A stretch of DNA of 64,000 nucleotides from Phaeobacter sp. B1627 (GTDB lineage: Bacteria > Pseudomonadota > Alphaproteobacteria > Rhodobacterales > Rhodobacteraceae), in NCBI RefSeq assembly GCF_006265095.1, contig NZ_VCNK01000009.1, forward strand, positions 62,001 to 126,000, written 5' to 3'. The notes beneath the pieces were generated by a model that saw only the letters and a list, made by a program, of their open reading frames with translations, made no database searches and was not told the DNA's origin. Below, in pieces: positions 1-8,439 of this stretch; position 1 is the first letter of the stretch, and the number at the start of each line of letters is the position of its first letter. Position numbers and translations under genes: made by a program.

Positions 1-2
1 CA

Positions 3-41
3 ATGACGCGCAAAGAGTTGATCGACAGCTATCGCGCCTGA
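3..41 (+). CDS. C-terminal tail of an unidentified gene (partial)
   Basis: The first bases carry an open frame ending in TGA at 39-41 and reading ...MTRKELIDSYRA. It looks like the end of a gene that starts before the window. Only 12 residues are visible, so the product cannot be named. The ATG at 3 is probably internal. The 220 bases that follow hold no gene I can support. Confidence 0.3.
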   Translation: MTRKELIDSYRA

Positions 42-261
42 CTGTCAGGAAACATTCATACGCGAAGGGCGTGACAAACGCGACTTGTAGCGTTAACTCT
101 TTTGCCTGTGGAACTCATCGGGAGAATGCAGATGTTTTGTGGGATCTGGAACGACGATTGAAGGCTGCGGCCTGATCGCGACGTGAAGAGGGGTGAGGCT
201 CACCTCCGATCACCCATGCACATTGCATTTTTGACCTTTGCTCAATTCATGGAGCAACCGA

Positions 262-2100
262 ATGTTTCGCTTTTTCGAGAATCTTGTAGATCCCTATTGT
301 GACTATCCACATAATGATCGCCCGCCGACACGGCTCTGGCCGTTCATGCTGGAGTATGCCCGGCCTTTTAAGAAGGTATTTTGGGCCACCGGGATAATGT
401 CTGTGATCGTCGCTGCGGTGGAAGTCGGACTGATCTCCTACATGGGGCGCGTGGTCGACCTGCTGAACGGCTCACCGAGCGACTTTTGGCAGGACCATGG
501 GCTTGAGCTGGTGCTGATGGCACTGTTCATTTTGTTCCTGCGCCCGATCGTTCAGCTGTTTGATGTGTTGTTGCTGAACAATACCATCCTGCCGAATTTC
601 GGGACGCTTATCCGCTGGCGCTCTCACAAACATGTTTTGCGTCAGTCGGTTGGCTGGTTCGAGAATGATTTCGCGGGCCGCATTGCCAATCGGATCATGC
701 AAACGCCGCCAGCCGCCGGAGAGGTGGTCTTCCAGGTCTTTGACGCGATCACCTTCGCGCTGGCGTATTTCATCGGTGCGGCGCTTTTGTTGTGGAGTGC
801 CGATCCCCGCCTGTTGGTGCCGATGCTGATCTGGTTCGCTCTCTATGGCGCCTTGATCTCCTGGACCGTGAAACGCGTCGGACCGGCAAGCAAGGCCGCA
901 TCCGATGCGCGCTCGACAGTGACCGGACGGGTCGTCGACAGCTATTCCAATGTGCATTCGGTGAAGATGTTCGCGCATCACGACCGGGAGCTGGAGTATG
1001 CCAAACACGCAATCGAGAACACGCGCACCACGTTTCAGACTGAAATGCGGATCTACACCATCATGGACGGTGTTTTGGTGGCGTTGAACGGTCTTTTGAT
1101 CGTCGGGGTTGTCGGCTGGGGCATCGGGTTGTGGATGCAAGGCACCGCCTCGGTGGGTGTTGTGGCCGCTGCGACAGCTTTGACCCTCCGGTTGAATGCG
1201 ATGACGGGTTGGATCATGTGGGCGTTGACCTCGTTCTTTCGCCAGTTGGGCGTTGTGGCCGAGGGAATGGAAACCATTGCGCAACCGATCGAGCTTGTTG
1301 ATGCGACTGATGCAAAGCCGCTGACCCTCCCCAAAGGCGAAATCAAATTTGAAGGGCTGTCGCATCATTATGGTCGCGCGGCCGGCGGTCTGGATAATCT
1401 CAGCCTGACGATCAAGCCCGGCGAAAAGATCGGCTTGATCGGTCGGTCAGGTGCCGGGAAAACAACACTCGTGAAACTGTTGTTGCGCTTTTATGACGCA
1501 GAAAACGGGCGGATCATGATTGATGGACAGGATATCTCCAAGGTGACCCAGGACAGCCTGCGGTATCACATTGGAATGGTGCAGCAGGACAGCTCGCTTT
1601 TGCATCGCTCCATCCGCGACAATCTCCTGTACGGGCGCCCCGACGCAACCGAGGCCGACATTGTAGCAGCCGCGCAAAAGGCGCATGCTCATGATTTCAT
1701 TCTTGATCTTGAGGATCCCCAAGGCCGGAGGGGCTATGATGCCCATGTGGGAGAACGCGGCGTGAAGCTCTCTGGCGGCCAGCGGCAACGGGTTACCTTG
1801 GCGCGCGTGATCCTCAAGGATGCGCCAATTCTGCTGTTGGACGAAGCGACGTCGGCGCTCGATTCCGAAGTAGAAGCCGCGATCCAGGACACGCTCTACG
1901 GGATGATGGAGGGCAAGACGGTCATCGCTATTGCGCACCGCTTGTCGACGATTGCGCAAATGGATCGTATTCTGGTGATGGATAAGGGAAAAATCGTCGA
2001 AGAGGGCCCGCACGAAGCGCTTTTGTCGGAAAAGGGTCTATATGCTCAGTTCTGGGCGCGCCAATCGGGCGGGTTCCTGAATGTTGAGGCTGCAGAATGA
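262..2100 (+). CDS. ABC exporter half-transporter, first of a pair
   Basis: This 612-residue protein is a type IV (MsbA/exporter-like) half-transporter of the inner membrane. An N-terminal membrane domain is followed by an ATPase domain with Walker A GRSGAGKT (about residues 394-401), signature LSGGQRQR, Walker B LLLDEATSALDS and H-loop AIAHRLST. All catalytic motifs are intact. An in-frame TTG lies at 238, but ATG 262 has GGAG seven bases upstream and is preferred. Its stop overlaps the next gene by ATGA, and both proteins share the same layout, so they probably form a heterodimer. The substrate cannot be told; lipids, peptides or drugs are all possible. Confidence 0.9.
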   Translation: MFRFFENLVDPYCDYPHNDRPPTRLWPFMLEYARPFKKVFWATGIMSVIVAAVEVGLISYMGRVVDLLNGSPSDFWQDHGLELVLMALFILFLRPIVQLFDVLLLNNTILPNFGTLIRWRSHKHVLRQSVGWFENDFAGRIANRIMQTPPAAGEVVFQVFDAITFALAYFIGAALLLWSADPRLLVPMLIWFALYGALISWTVKRVGPASKAASDARSTVTGRVVDSYSNVHSVKMFAHHDRELEYAKHAIENTRTTFQTEMRIYTIMDGVLVALNGLLIVGVVGWGIGLWMQGTASVGVVAAATALTLRLNAMTGWIMWALTSFFRQLGVVAEGMETIAQPIELVDATDAKPLTLPKGEIKFEGLSHHYGRAAGGLDNLSLTIKPGEKIGLIGRSGAGKTTLVKLLLRFYDAENGRIMIDGQDISKVTQDSLRYHIGMVQQDSSLLHRSIRDNLLYGRPDATEADIVAAAQKAHAHDFILDLEDPQGRRGYDAHVGERGVKLSGGQRQRVTLARVILKDAPILLLDEATSALDSEVEAAIQDTLYGMMEGKTVIAIAHRLSTIAQMDRILVMDKGKIVEEGPHEALLSEKGLYAQFWARQSGGFLNVEAAE

Positions 2101-3944
2101 GACTAGAAAACCTGATCAACGCATTTCAGCCCGCCGAGGGGGCGCCGCCCCAAACGCTGGGTCCTTTCATGCGTTGGTGCCTGTCCGGGGCCTGGCCGAT
2201 GCTGGTTCTTGCCGCCGTGTTTTCTGCATTCGCCGGTGGCATGGAGGCCGGGACGGCTTTCATACTGGGACTGGTGATCGATACCGCATTGGAGAGCGGG
2301 CCTGAGGGGTTCTTCAGCAACAATCTGGGGATGATCCTTGGGGCATTGGCCTTTTTTCTGCTGGTGCGCCCGGTGCTGCTCGGCTTGTCCGCAGCCTCGA
2401 ACGCCATCATCATCCAGCCCAATGTCAGCCCGTTGGTCTTGTCGCGCCTGAACCGCTGGACATTGGGCCAATCGGTACGGTTTTTCGACGATGATTTCGC
2501 AGGCCGGATTGCGCAGAAGCAGATGCAGACCGCGACTGCCGTCACAACCGTGGTCGTGGAATTGATCAATGTCGTGGCATTCTCTTTGGCTTCGCTGGCG
2601 GGGGCGGTGATCCTGCTGGGCTCGGTGGATCTGCGTATCACGGTTTTGTTTTTCCTCTGGCTTCTTGGCTATTTCGCGATGATCCGGTGGTTTCTGCCGC
2701 GTATTCGCGTTCGGGCCGCTGGCCGGGCCGGCGCGCGCGCCAATGTGACCGGGCAGGTGGTTGATACCATCACCAATATCAAGACGGTTCAGCTGTTTGC
2801 CCATGCAGACCACGAGGAGCGGGGGGCGCAGGACGCATTGGTGGCGTTCAGGAACAAAGCGCTGTCCTTCGGGTATCTGTCCGCATCATTTCGGTTCTGC
2901 CTGATGACTCTTGCGGGGCTTCTGCCCGTCCTGCTGATCGGTGCTACTCTCTATCTCTGGCAGAGCGGCGGCGCCAGCGAAGGCGATATCGTCGCGGCCG
3001 GGGCTGTCTCGATCCGTATTGCACAGATGACCGGATGGGTCAGCTTTGCGCTCATGGGGATCTATTCCAACGTCGGCGAAATCGAGAACGGCATGAAAAC
3101 GCTGGCGCGGCCCGACAGAATAGAAGACGCGGCGGATGCGCCGGAGCTGACTGTTGAAAACGGCGGCATTGTGCTGGAGGATCTGAGCTTTAGTTACGGG
3201 CGCGACATTGGCGGCATATCCGAGATTTCGCTGTCCATAAAACCGGGCGAAAAACTCGGTATTGTCGGCGCGTCCGGGGCGGGAAAATCTACGCTTGTTG
3301 CGCTCTTGTTGCGGCTCTACGAGGCGGAAAAGGGTCGAATTCTGATTGACGGTTCTGACGCCGCAGCGGTGAGCCAGAACAGTCTGCGCAGTCAGATCGG
3401 GATGGTCACGCAGGAAACAGCCATGTTCAATCGTTCGGCCATGGAAAACATACTTTACGGTCGGCCCGATGCGACCCGTGAACAGGTGATCGAGGCAGCC
3501 AAAGCGGCTGAGGCCCACGAGTTCATTGCCGACTTGCAGGATGGTCAAGGTCGCGAGGGATACGAGGCCCATCTGGGAGAGCGCGGGGTCAAGCTCTCTG
3601 GTGGGCAAAGACAGCGGATCGCTCTGGCCCGCGCGATCTTGAAAGATGCGCCAATTCTGGTGCTGGACGAGGCGACTTCGGCTCTGGACTCGGAGGTCGA
3701 GGCCGCAATCCAATCTGCTTTGTCCCGTGTGATGGACGGCAAGACGGTCCTCGCGATCGCCCACCGCTTGTCCACATTGGCGGAAATGGACCGGATTATC
3801 GTTATGGATCGGGGGCAAATTGTCGAGCAGGGAAATCACGACGAGTTGCTGGAGCAAGAAGGTCTGTATGCACAGTTCTGGACGCGGCAGTCCGGTGGTT
3901 TCATCCGGACAGAAGATGATGGGACCGCCGCCGCGGCGGAATAG
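2097..3944 (+). CDS. ABC exporter half-transporter, second of a pair
   Basis: This 615-residue protein has the same fold and order as its upstream neighbour: a membrane domain, then an ATPase domain with Walker A GASGAGKS (about residues 391-398), LSGGQRQR, LVLDEATSALDS and AIAHRLST. The ATG lies inside the upstream stop (ATGA), which suggests translational coupling and equal amounts of the two subunits. Neither nucleotide site is degenerate, unlike many heterodimeric exporters where one site loses its catalytic Glu. The C-terminus of both proteins ends with the related phrase ARQSGGF/TRQSGGF, supporting an origin by tandem duplication. Substrate unknown. Confidence 0.9.
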   Translation: MRLENLINAFQPAEGAPPQTLGPFMRWCLSGAWPMLVLAAVFSAFAGGMEAGTAFILGLVIDTALESGPEGFFSNNLGMILGALAFFLLVRPVLLGLSAASNAIIIQPNVSPLVLSRLNRWTLGQSVRFFDDDFAGRIAQKQMQTATAVTTVVVELINVVAFSLASLAGAVILLGSVDLRITVLFFLWLLGYFAMIRWFLPRIRVRAAGRAGARANVTGQVVDTITNIKTVQLFAHADHEERGAQDALVAFRNKALSFGYLSASFRFCLMTLAGLLPVLLIGATLYLWQSGGASEGDIVAAGAVSIRIAQMTGWVSFALMGIYSNVGEIENGMKTLARPDRIEDAADAPELTVENGGIVLEDLSFSYGRDIGGISEISLSIKPGEKLGIVGASGAGKSTLVALLLRLYEAEKGRILIDGSDAAAVSQNSLRSQIGMVTQETAMFNRSAMENILYGRPDATREQVIEAAKAAEAHEFIADLQDGQGREGYEAHLGERGVKLSGGQRQRIALARAILKDAPILVLDEATSALDSEVEAAIQSALSRVMDGKTVLAIAHRLSTLAEMDRIIVMDRGQIVEQGNHDELLEQEGLYAQFWTRQSGGFIRTEDDGTAAAAE

Positions 3945-4014
3945 ATCGGCTTTCGCGCGCTACCGGATGCGTTTGGATCTTTTGCCGTCGGCCAACCCGC
4001 GCTAAGGCAGGAGT

Positions 4015-5262
4015 ATGAATGACGCAGCCAGAACCAGAGCCACGATCGAACGATTGGGACACCAGGGCGACGGGATCGCACCGGGACCGATCTACGCCCC
4101 GCGAACCCTGCCCGGTGAGATCGTCACCGGCAAGGCGGCGGGGCAGATACTGACAGATATCCGGATCGAAGAGCCGTCGGGCCACCGGGTACAGGCGCCA
4201 TGCAGGCATTATAAATCCTGTGGCGGATGTCAGTTGCAACATGCCAGCGACGCCTTTGTCGCCGATTGGAAAATGGAGATCGTCCGGACTGCGCTCATGT
4301 CGCGCGGTCTGGAAACTGAATTCCGCCCGATGTTGACGTCGCCGGCCCGGTCCCGGCGCAGAGCAACGCTTTCTGCGAAACGCACCAAAAAAGGCGCGAT
4401 GGCCGGGTTTCATGGCCGGGCGTCCGATGTCATCACCTCCATTCCGGACTGCCAGTTGCTGGACCCTGAGTTGATTGCAGGTCTTCCTGTCGCAGAAGAA
4501 CTTGCCGTCATCGGTGCAAGTCGAAAGGCGGAATTATCGGTGACCCTGACCACCTCCGATGTTGGTTTGGATGTGCTGGTGCGCAACGGCAAAGCGCTGG
4601 ATGGTCCGCTTCGCATAGAACTCGGCCGGATGATCGAACGCCATAAACTGGCTCGCCTGACTTGGGATGAAGAACCGATGGGAATGGACCAGGCGCCCTA
4701 CCAGAGATTTGGGCCTGCTCTTGTCAGCCCGCCGCCGGGGTCATTTCTTCAGGCGACACATGAGGGCGAGGCGGCGCTCGTCGAGGCTGTGCAGGAGATT
4801 GTCGGCAGCGCGCGCCGTGTAGCGGATCTGTTCGCGGGTTGCGGTACTTTTTCGCTGCCATTGGCGCAGGGGGCAGAGGTTCTCGCCGTGGAAGGCGATC
4901 GCGAAATGATGCTGGCGCTGGAGCAGGGCTGGCGCAAAGCGCAGGGTCTGAAGAAAGTCACGACCCAGACGCGGGATCTGTTCAGAAACCCGCTGCTTGC
5001 CGAGGACCTGAAGCCATTCGGAGCCGCCTTCGATGCCGTCGTGATTGATCCGCCACGTGCCGGAGCAGAGGCCCAGATCACAGAGCTGGCCCGTGCACAA
5101 ACACCTGTCATTGCCTATGTTTCGTGCAACCCGATCACCTTTGCGCGGGACGCTGAAATGCTGATTGCGGCCGGGTATGCGCTGAATTGGGTTCAGGTTG
5201 TTGACCAGTTTCGTTGGTCGGCGCATACCGAACTTGTCGCAAGCCTGACCTACACCCGATGA
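4015..5262 (+). CDS. class I SAM-dependent RNA m5U methyltransferase (TrmA/RlmD family)
   Basis: This 415-residue protein is an RNA uracil-5 methyltransferase of the TrmA/RumA family. The N-terminus resembles a short TRAM-type RNA-binding segment (GHQGDGIA...). Next comes a cysteine cluster, CRHYKSCGGCQLQH, of the kind that holds an Fe-S centre in RlmD. The SAM-binding motif VADLFAGCGTFSLPLA, the motif DPPRAG and the catalytic Cys in YVSCNP follow in family order. Whether it modifies 23S rRNA or tRNA cannot be decided here. Its stop overlaps the start of the sodium channel gene. Confidence 0.88.
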   Translation: MNDAARTRATIERLGHQGDGIAPGPIYAPRTLPGEIVTGKAAGQILTDIRIEEPSGHRVQAPCRHYKSCGGCQLQHASDAFVADWKMEIVRTALMSRGLETEFRPMLTSPARSRRRATLSAKRTKKGAMAGFHGRASDVITSIPDCQLLDPELIAGLPVAEELAVIGASRKAELSVTLTTSDVGLDVLVRNGKALDGPLRIELGRMIERHKLARLTWDEEPMGMDQAPYQRFGPALVSPPPGSFLQATHEGEAALVEAVQEIVGSARRVADLFAGCGTFSLPLAQGAEVLAVEGDREMMLALEQGWRKAQGLKKVTTQTRDLFRNPLLAEDLKPFGAAFDAVVIDPPRAGAEAQITELARAQTPVIAYVSCNPITFARDAEMLIAAGYALNWVQVVDQFRWSAHTELVASLTYTR

Positions 5263-6071
5263 CCAACCGAAAGAAAGCATCTCAGATGATCGACCGCCTC
5301 AACGCCATTCTGGAGAGTGATTCTTTTGGTCGGTTCATAACGGCCGTGATTTTGGTGAATGCGGTGACGCTCGGGATGGAAACATCTGACGTCATCATGT
5401 CCCGGATCGGCGGGATCGTGCATTTGGTGGATAATCTTTGCCTGCTGATCTTCGTACTGGAGATCGCAGCAAAGCTGGTCGCACAACGGCTGAGATTCTT
5501 CCTGAATGGCTGGAATATCTTCGATTTCCTGATCGTCGGCATTGCGCTGGTCCCGGGCGCGCAGGGGTTCTCGGTGTTGCGCGCGCTACGAATTCTCCGG
5601 GTTCTGCGGGTGATTTCAGTCGCGCCGCGCCTTCGCCGGGTGGTTGAGGGGTTCATTACCGCTCTGCCCGGAATGGGATCTGTCTTCCTGTTGATGGCTA
5701 TCATCTTCTACATCGGCTCAGTGATGGCGACGAAGCTCTTTGGCGACACATTTCCGGATTGGTTTGGCACCTTGGGACTGTCCGCCTATTCGCTGTTCCA
5801 GATCATGACGCTTGAGAGCTGGTCCATGGGCATCGTCCGGCCGGTCATGGAGGTTTATCCCCATGCCTGGGCCTTTTTCGTGCCGTTCATCATGGTTACC
5901 ACATTTGCCGTCGTGAACCTTCTGGTGGGTTTGATTGTAAACTCGATGCAGGATGCGCATTCGCAGGAAGAGGACCAGCGCACGGATGCCTATCGTGATC
6001 TGGTGCTTTCTCGGCTGGATGCAATTGAAACTCACCTGGCAAATTCTCGGGACGGACCGACACAAAAGTGA
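5259..6071 (+). CDS. bacterial voltage-gated sodium channel (NaChBac/NavAb type)
   Basis: This 270-residue inner-membrane protein is a single-repeat, six-segment channel that would work as a tetramer. S4 (about residues 105-128) carries arginines at every third position (R108, R111, R114, R117), the voltage-sensor pattern. The pore loop reads TLESWSM (184-190), the selectivity filter of bacterial sodium channels. A charged, probably coiled-coil tail follows S6. The ATG at 5259 overlaps the upstream stop (ATGA); ATG 5286 is an alternative that would trim nine residues. Such channels are known from marine roseobacters and link to motility and pH or sodium homeostasis elsewhere. Confidence 0.9.
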   Translation: MTNRKKASQMIDRLNAILESDSFGRFITAVILVNAVTLGMETSDVIMSRIGGIVHLVDNLCLLIFVLEIAAKLVAQRLRFFLNGWNIFDFLIVGIALVPGAQGFSVLRALRILRVLRVISVAPRLRRVVEGFITALPGMGSVFLLMAIIFYIGSVMATKLFGDTFPDWFGTLGLSAYSLFQIMTLESWSMGIVRPVMEVYPHAWAFFVPFIMVTTFAVVNLLVGLIVNSMQDAHSQEEDQRTDAYRDLVLSRLDAIETHLANSRDGPTQK

Positions 6072-6146
6072 TTTTCTTATTTCGACAGGTTTAGTGTAAG
6101 CTGCGGGCCAACAACAAAGCCAAAAAGAGCGGACAGAGCACATATA

Positions 6147-6665
6147 ATGCACAGGCGAACATTCGGGGTAGGCTTGATTGCCGCCCTCGGCACAACGGCA
6201 GGCTGCGCAAGCGGCCCCCATGTTTCACGCTATAACGGCCCGCCGGTGACCTCGGTAGTGGTGAACAAGGGCGCGCGAAAGCTGTATCTTTTGAACGAAA
6301 CCAAGATCCTGCGAGAGTATGAGGTGGGGTTGGGGTTTGCGCCGGTCGGCCACAAGGCAATTGAGGGCGACGGTCGCACGCCGGAGGGTTCGTATTGGAT
6401 CAATCGCCGCAATCCGCGCAGCCAGTTCCATCTTTCCTTGGGGATTTCCTATCCGAACACGGCTGACCGGGCTGCTGCAAGCGCGATGGGCGCGCGCCCT
6501 GGTGGTGACATCTTCATCCACGGCGAACCGAACGATCAGAAAGATCGCCGTCGGGCTGCGCGCGTCAGGGATTGGACCGCCGGCTGTATCGCGGTGACCA
6601 ATGATGAAATCGAAGAGATATGGGCAATGGTTCAGGACGGAACGCTCATCACATTGCGACCCTGA
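6147..6665 (+). CDS. YkuD-domain (L,D-transpeptidase family) lipoprotein, YafK-like
   Basis: The 172-residue protein begins with a lipoprotein signal ending in the lipobox TAGC, so it is likely anchored in a membrane facing the periplasm. The YkuD fold follows, with IHGEPND and the catalytic region DWTAGCIAVTN. The cysteine nucleophile is present, but the usual SHGC motif is TAGC, so the His is replaced by Ala. That variant is common in the YafK-like branch, which includes enzymes that cleave rather than form peptidoglycan cross-links. Cell-wall substrate is likely; the exact reaction is open. Confidence 0.82.
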   Translation: MHRRTFGVGLIAALGTTAGCASGPHVSRYNGPPVTSVVVNKGARKLYLLNETKILREYEVGLGFAPVGHKAIEGDGRTPEGSYWINRRNPRSQFHLSLGISYPNTADRAAASAMGARPGGDIFIHGEPNDQKDRRRAARVRDWTAGCIAVTNDEIEEIWAMVQDGTLITLRP

Positions 6666-6738
6666 TGGATTTCACACCGTCGAAGATCAGACAAAGATCA
6701 GAACACGGTGCGATTTTCCGCGATTTCCGGCATGGTCC

Positions 6739-7233
6739 CTAGTTGGCCATGACCAGCGTCCACCAAATCTTGCCTGTGGGTTCCTGATACCAGGAAAAGC
6801 CCATATTCACGGCCTTGGGATCCATGATTACGGCTCGCGTGCCACTGTTCTCCATCCAGGCCGTCAATGTCTGCAGTTCATTCTCGTATGTTTCCGAGAT
6901 CGCTTCGCCCAGCATTGATCCGGTGTAGCCCACACGGGCCACCCGATCGAGCGGCGACGAGCCGTCCGATCCAAAGTGCCAGGGGCGGTTCTGAACAGCC
7001 ATATCCCGCGAGTGTGTGGCGGCAGCGGCATTCAGCATCGCATCCAATTGCACCGCCGGGCTGCCTGCGGCCTGCCGCAGGGCGTTGACCGAATCGAGCA
7101 TCCGAAACTGCACGCGTTCTTCGTTGCGAATCCTGTACACGCCGGAGCCGCCCGCGGTGCCATCGTTGCCGGTGGTGCATGCTGCGGCAACGAACATCGC
7201 CAATGTTGCCAGAATCAGAAATACGCGTGTCAT
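6739..7233 (-). CDS. CAP/SCP-domain lipoprotein
   Basis: This 164-residue protein has a lipoprotein signal (lipobox VAAAC) followed by a CAP (cysteine-rich secretory/PR-1-like) domain: HSRDMA, the HFGSDGSSPLDR region, GEAISE and a closing FSWY...IWWTLVMA strand. The start at 7233 has AGGG at a good distance; an in-frame codon at 7257 would lengthen the signal implausibly. It lies convergent to the first YkuD gene and divergent from the second. The role of bacterial CAP proteins is poorly known; a cell-envelope role is inferred from the signal and neighbours. Confidence 0.85.
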   Translation of the reverse strand: MTRVFLILATLAMFVAAACTTGNDGTAGGSGVYRIRNEERVQFRMLDSVNALRQAAGSPAVQLDAMLNAAAATHSRDMAVQNRPWHFGSDGSSPLDRVARVGYTGSMLGEAISETYENELQTLTAWMENSGTRAVIMDPKAVNMGFSWYQEPTGKIWWTLVMAN

Positions 7234-7399
7234 TCTAAGCCCTAAGTATTGGATCACAGCGTCCTGTATCGCCCCTGTGACTTATAGGCAAACCCAGCGG
7301 GGTCACAATGGCGAGATTGTAGGGGATTGAATTGCGACTGCGGCATTCCGGCCATAAAGTCCTGGGTAAATCCGCCCTCACATTGCAGAGTAGCTTGTC

Positions 7400-8020
7400 A
7401 TGACACGCAAACCCCTTTTGATTTCGACTCGCCGACAGTTTCTTGCCGGAGCATCATCGCTGATCGCAATGCCCGCCCTGGCCCAAAACCTGCCGGGCGC
7501 TGAGGGCAGCGAGGGAATAGACCCCTTGCGTCCGGCTCCCGAGCCTGAACCCAATGTGGCCCGCAATATTTCTGCCTTTCGGTCAAAGGACTGGCGTCCC
7601 TATTTTGACAGTCTGCGCAATGGGGCGATTCTCGTCGATATTGACAGCCGGGCGTTGCACTATTGGTCCGCAGACGAGACAGTTTACAAGCTGTTCCCCT
7701 CGTCAGTTCCGCTGAGCGATGACCTGACCCGTCGCGGAAGGACCCAGGTGGTGCGCAAGGTTGAGGGTCCCAGCTGGTCTCCGACGCCCAATATGCGAAA
7801 ACGCAACCCGGAGTGGCCTGCATATATTCCGCCGGGTCCGGATAACCCTCTGGGGACGCATGCGCTCTACCTTGGATGGAAATACTACCGCATTCACGGC
7901 ACACACGACACGCGCAAGATCGGGCGTAAATCCTCCAACGGCTGCATCGGTCTTTATAACGAACACATCGCCCAGCTTTTCAAACTGGCCCGGAACGGCA
8001 CGCAGGTGTTGCTTATTTGA
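7400..8020 (+). CDS. L,D-transpeptidase, YkuD family, exported
   Basis: This 206-residue protein starts with a twin-arginine-like signal (TRRQFLAGASS...ALAQ). The YkuD domain includes the IHGTHDTRKIG stretch and the catalytic segment SSNGCIGLYN. The Cys is kept, while the usual SHGCIR reads SNGCIG, so both the His and the Arg of the canonical motif are changed. It would act on peptidoglycan in the periplasm, forming 3-3 cross-links or attaching proteins. It is monocistronic on the forward strand, with the small protein gene 139 bases downstream. Confidence 0.85.
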   Translation: MTRKPLLISTRRQFLAGASSLIAMPALAQNLPGAEGSEGIDPLRPAPEPEPNVARNISAFRSKDWRPYFDSLRNGAILVDIDSRALHYWSADETVYKLFPSSVPLSDDLTRRGRTQVVRKVEGPSWSPTPNMRKRNPEWPAYIPPGPDNPLGTHALYLGWKYYRIHGTHDTRKIGRKSSNGCIGLYNEHIAQLFKLARNGTQVLLI

Positions 8021-8116
8021 CGACAACCCAGTCAGCGGCACAGCATTGGATTTAACAAGCAATTGCAATCCGGTGGGTTTACTGCTTAGAAAAAACTCAC
8101 GAGGTAAGTCTTGAGT

Positions 8117-8135
8117 GCGCACATCATATGTGTGC
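8117..8135 (+). promoter_or_regulatory. 5'-UTR hairpin before the small protein gene
   Basis: GCGCACAT at 8117-8124 pairs with ATGTGTGC at 8128-8135 around a CAT loop, giving an eight-pair stem with one G-U. It lies 14 bases before the GGAGG ribosome binding site at 8150-8154. Such a stem near the 5' end could stabilise the mRNA; that function is inferred. Confidence 0.5.
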
Positions 8136-8159
8136 TGTGCGCGTATTTCGGAGGTTAAC

Positions 8160-8342
8160 ATGAAGAAACTCGTTATCGCTGCCGCCCTGGTCGCTGCTGC
8201 ATCTGCTGCATCTGCCGGTAACCTGGCAGAGCCGATCGTTGAAGCGCCGGTTATCATTGAAGAAGCAACCGGTTCTTCTTCCGGCATGCTTCTGCCGCTG
8301 CTGCTGTTGGTCATCGTGGCCGCTGCTGCTGCAAGCAACTAA
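8160..8342 (+). CDS. 60-residue secreted or membrane small protein
   Basis: The gene encodes 60 residues. The first 19 or so form a signal peptide (MKKLVIAAALVAAASAASA), then a short acidic linker (EPIVEAPVIIEE), a Ser/Gly turn and a hydrophobic C-terminal segment (MLLPLLLLVIVAAAA) long enough to span a membrane. A near-perfect GGAGG ribosome binding site sits five bases before the ATG. A 5' hairpin precedes it and a strong intrinsic terminator follows 20 bases after the stop, so it is a monocistronic and probably abundant product. I cannot assign a function; similar proteins occur in related bacteria without a known role. Confidence 0.75.
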   Translation: MKKLVIAAALVAAASAASAGNLAEPIVEAPVIIEEATGSSSGMLLPLLLLVIVAAAAASN

Positions 8343-8362
8343 TCGTTGCACATATCTAGAAG

Positions 8363-8393
8363 AAGGCGGCTGGTACTCCAGCCGCCTTTTTTT
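8363..8393 (+). terminator. intrinsic terminator of the small protein gene
   Basis: An 11-bp perfect stem (AAGGCGGCTGG at 8363-8373, CCAGCCGCCTT at 8378-8388) with a TACT loop is followed by a run of seven T. It ends the small protein transcript and lies 46 bases from the convergent hemH stop. Confidence 0.9.
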
Positions 8394-8439
8394 GTTTCCG
8401 ATTTCGGGGGCCGGAGCCTCCAAACAAGCGCAGGCTGAA

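Noticed and set aside
1354-2028. Degenerate nucleotide site in the ABC exporter pair
   Set aside because: Both proteins keep Walker A, LSGGQ, the catalytic Glu and the His, so neither site looks inactive.
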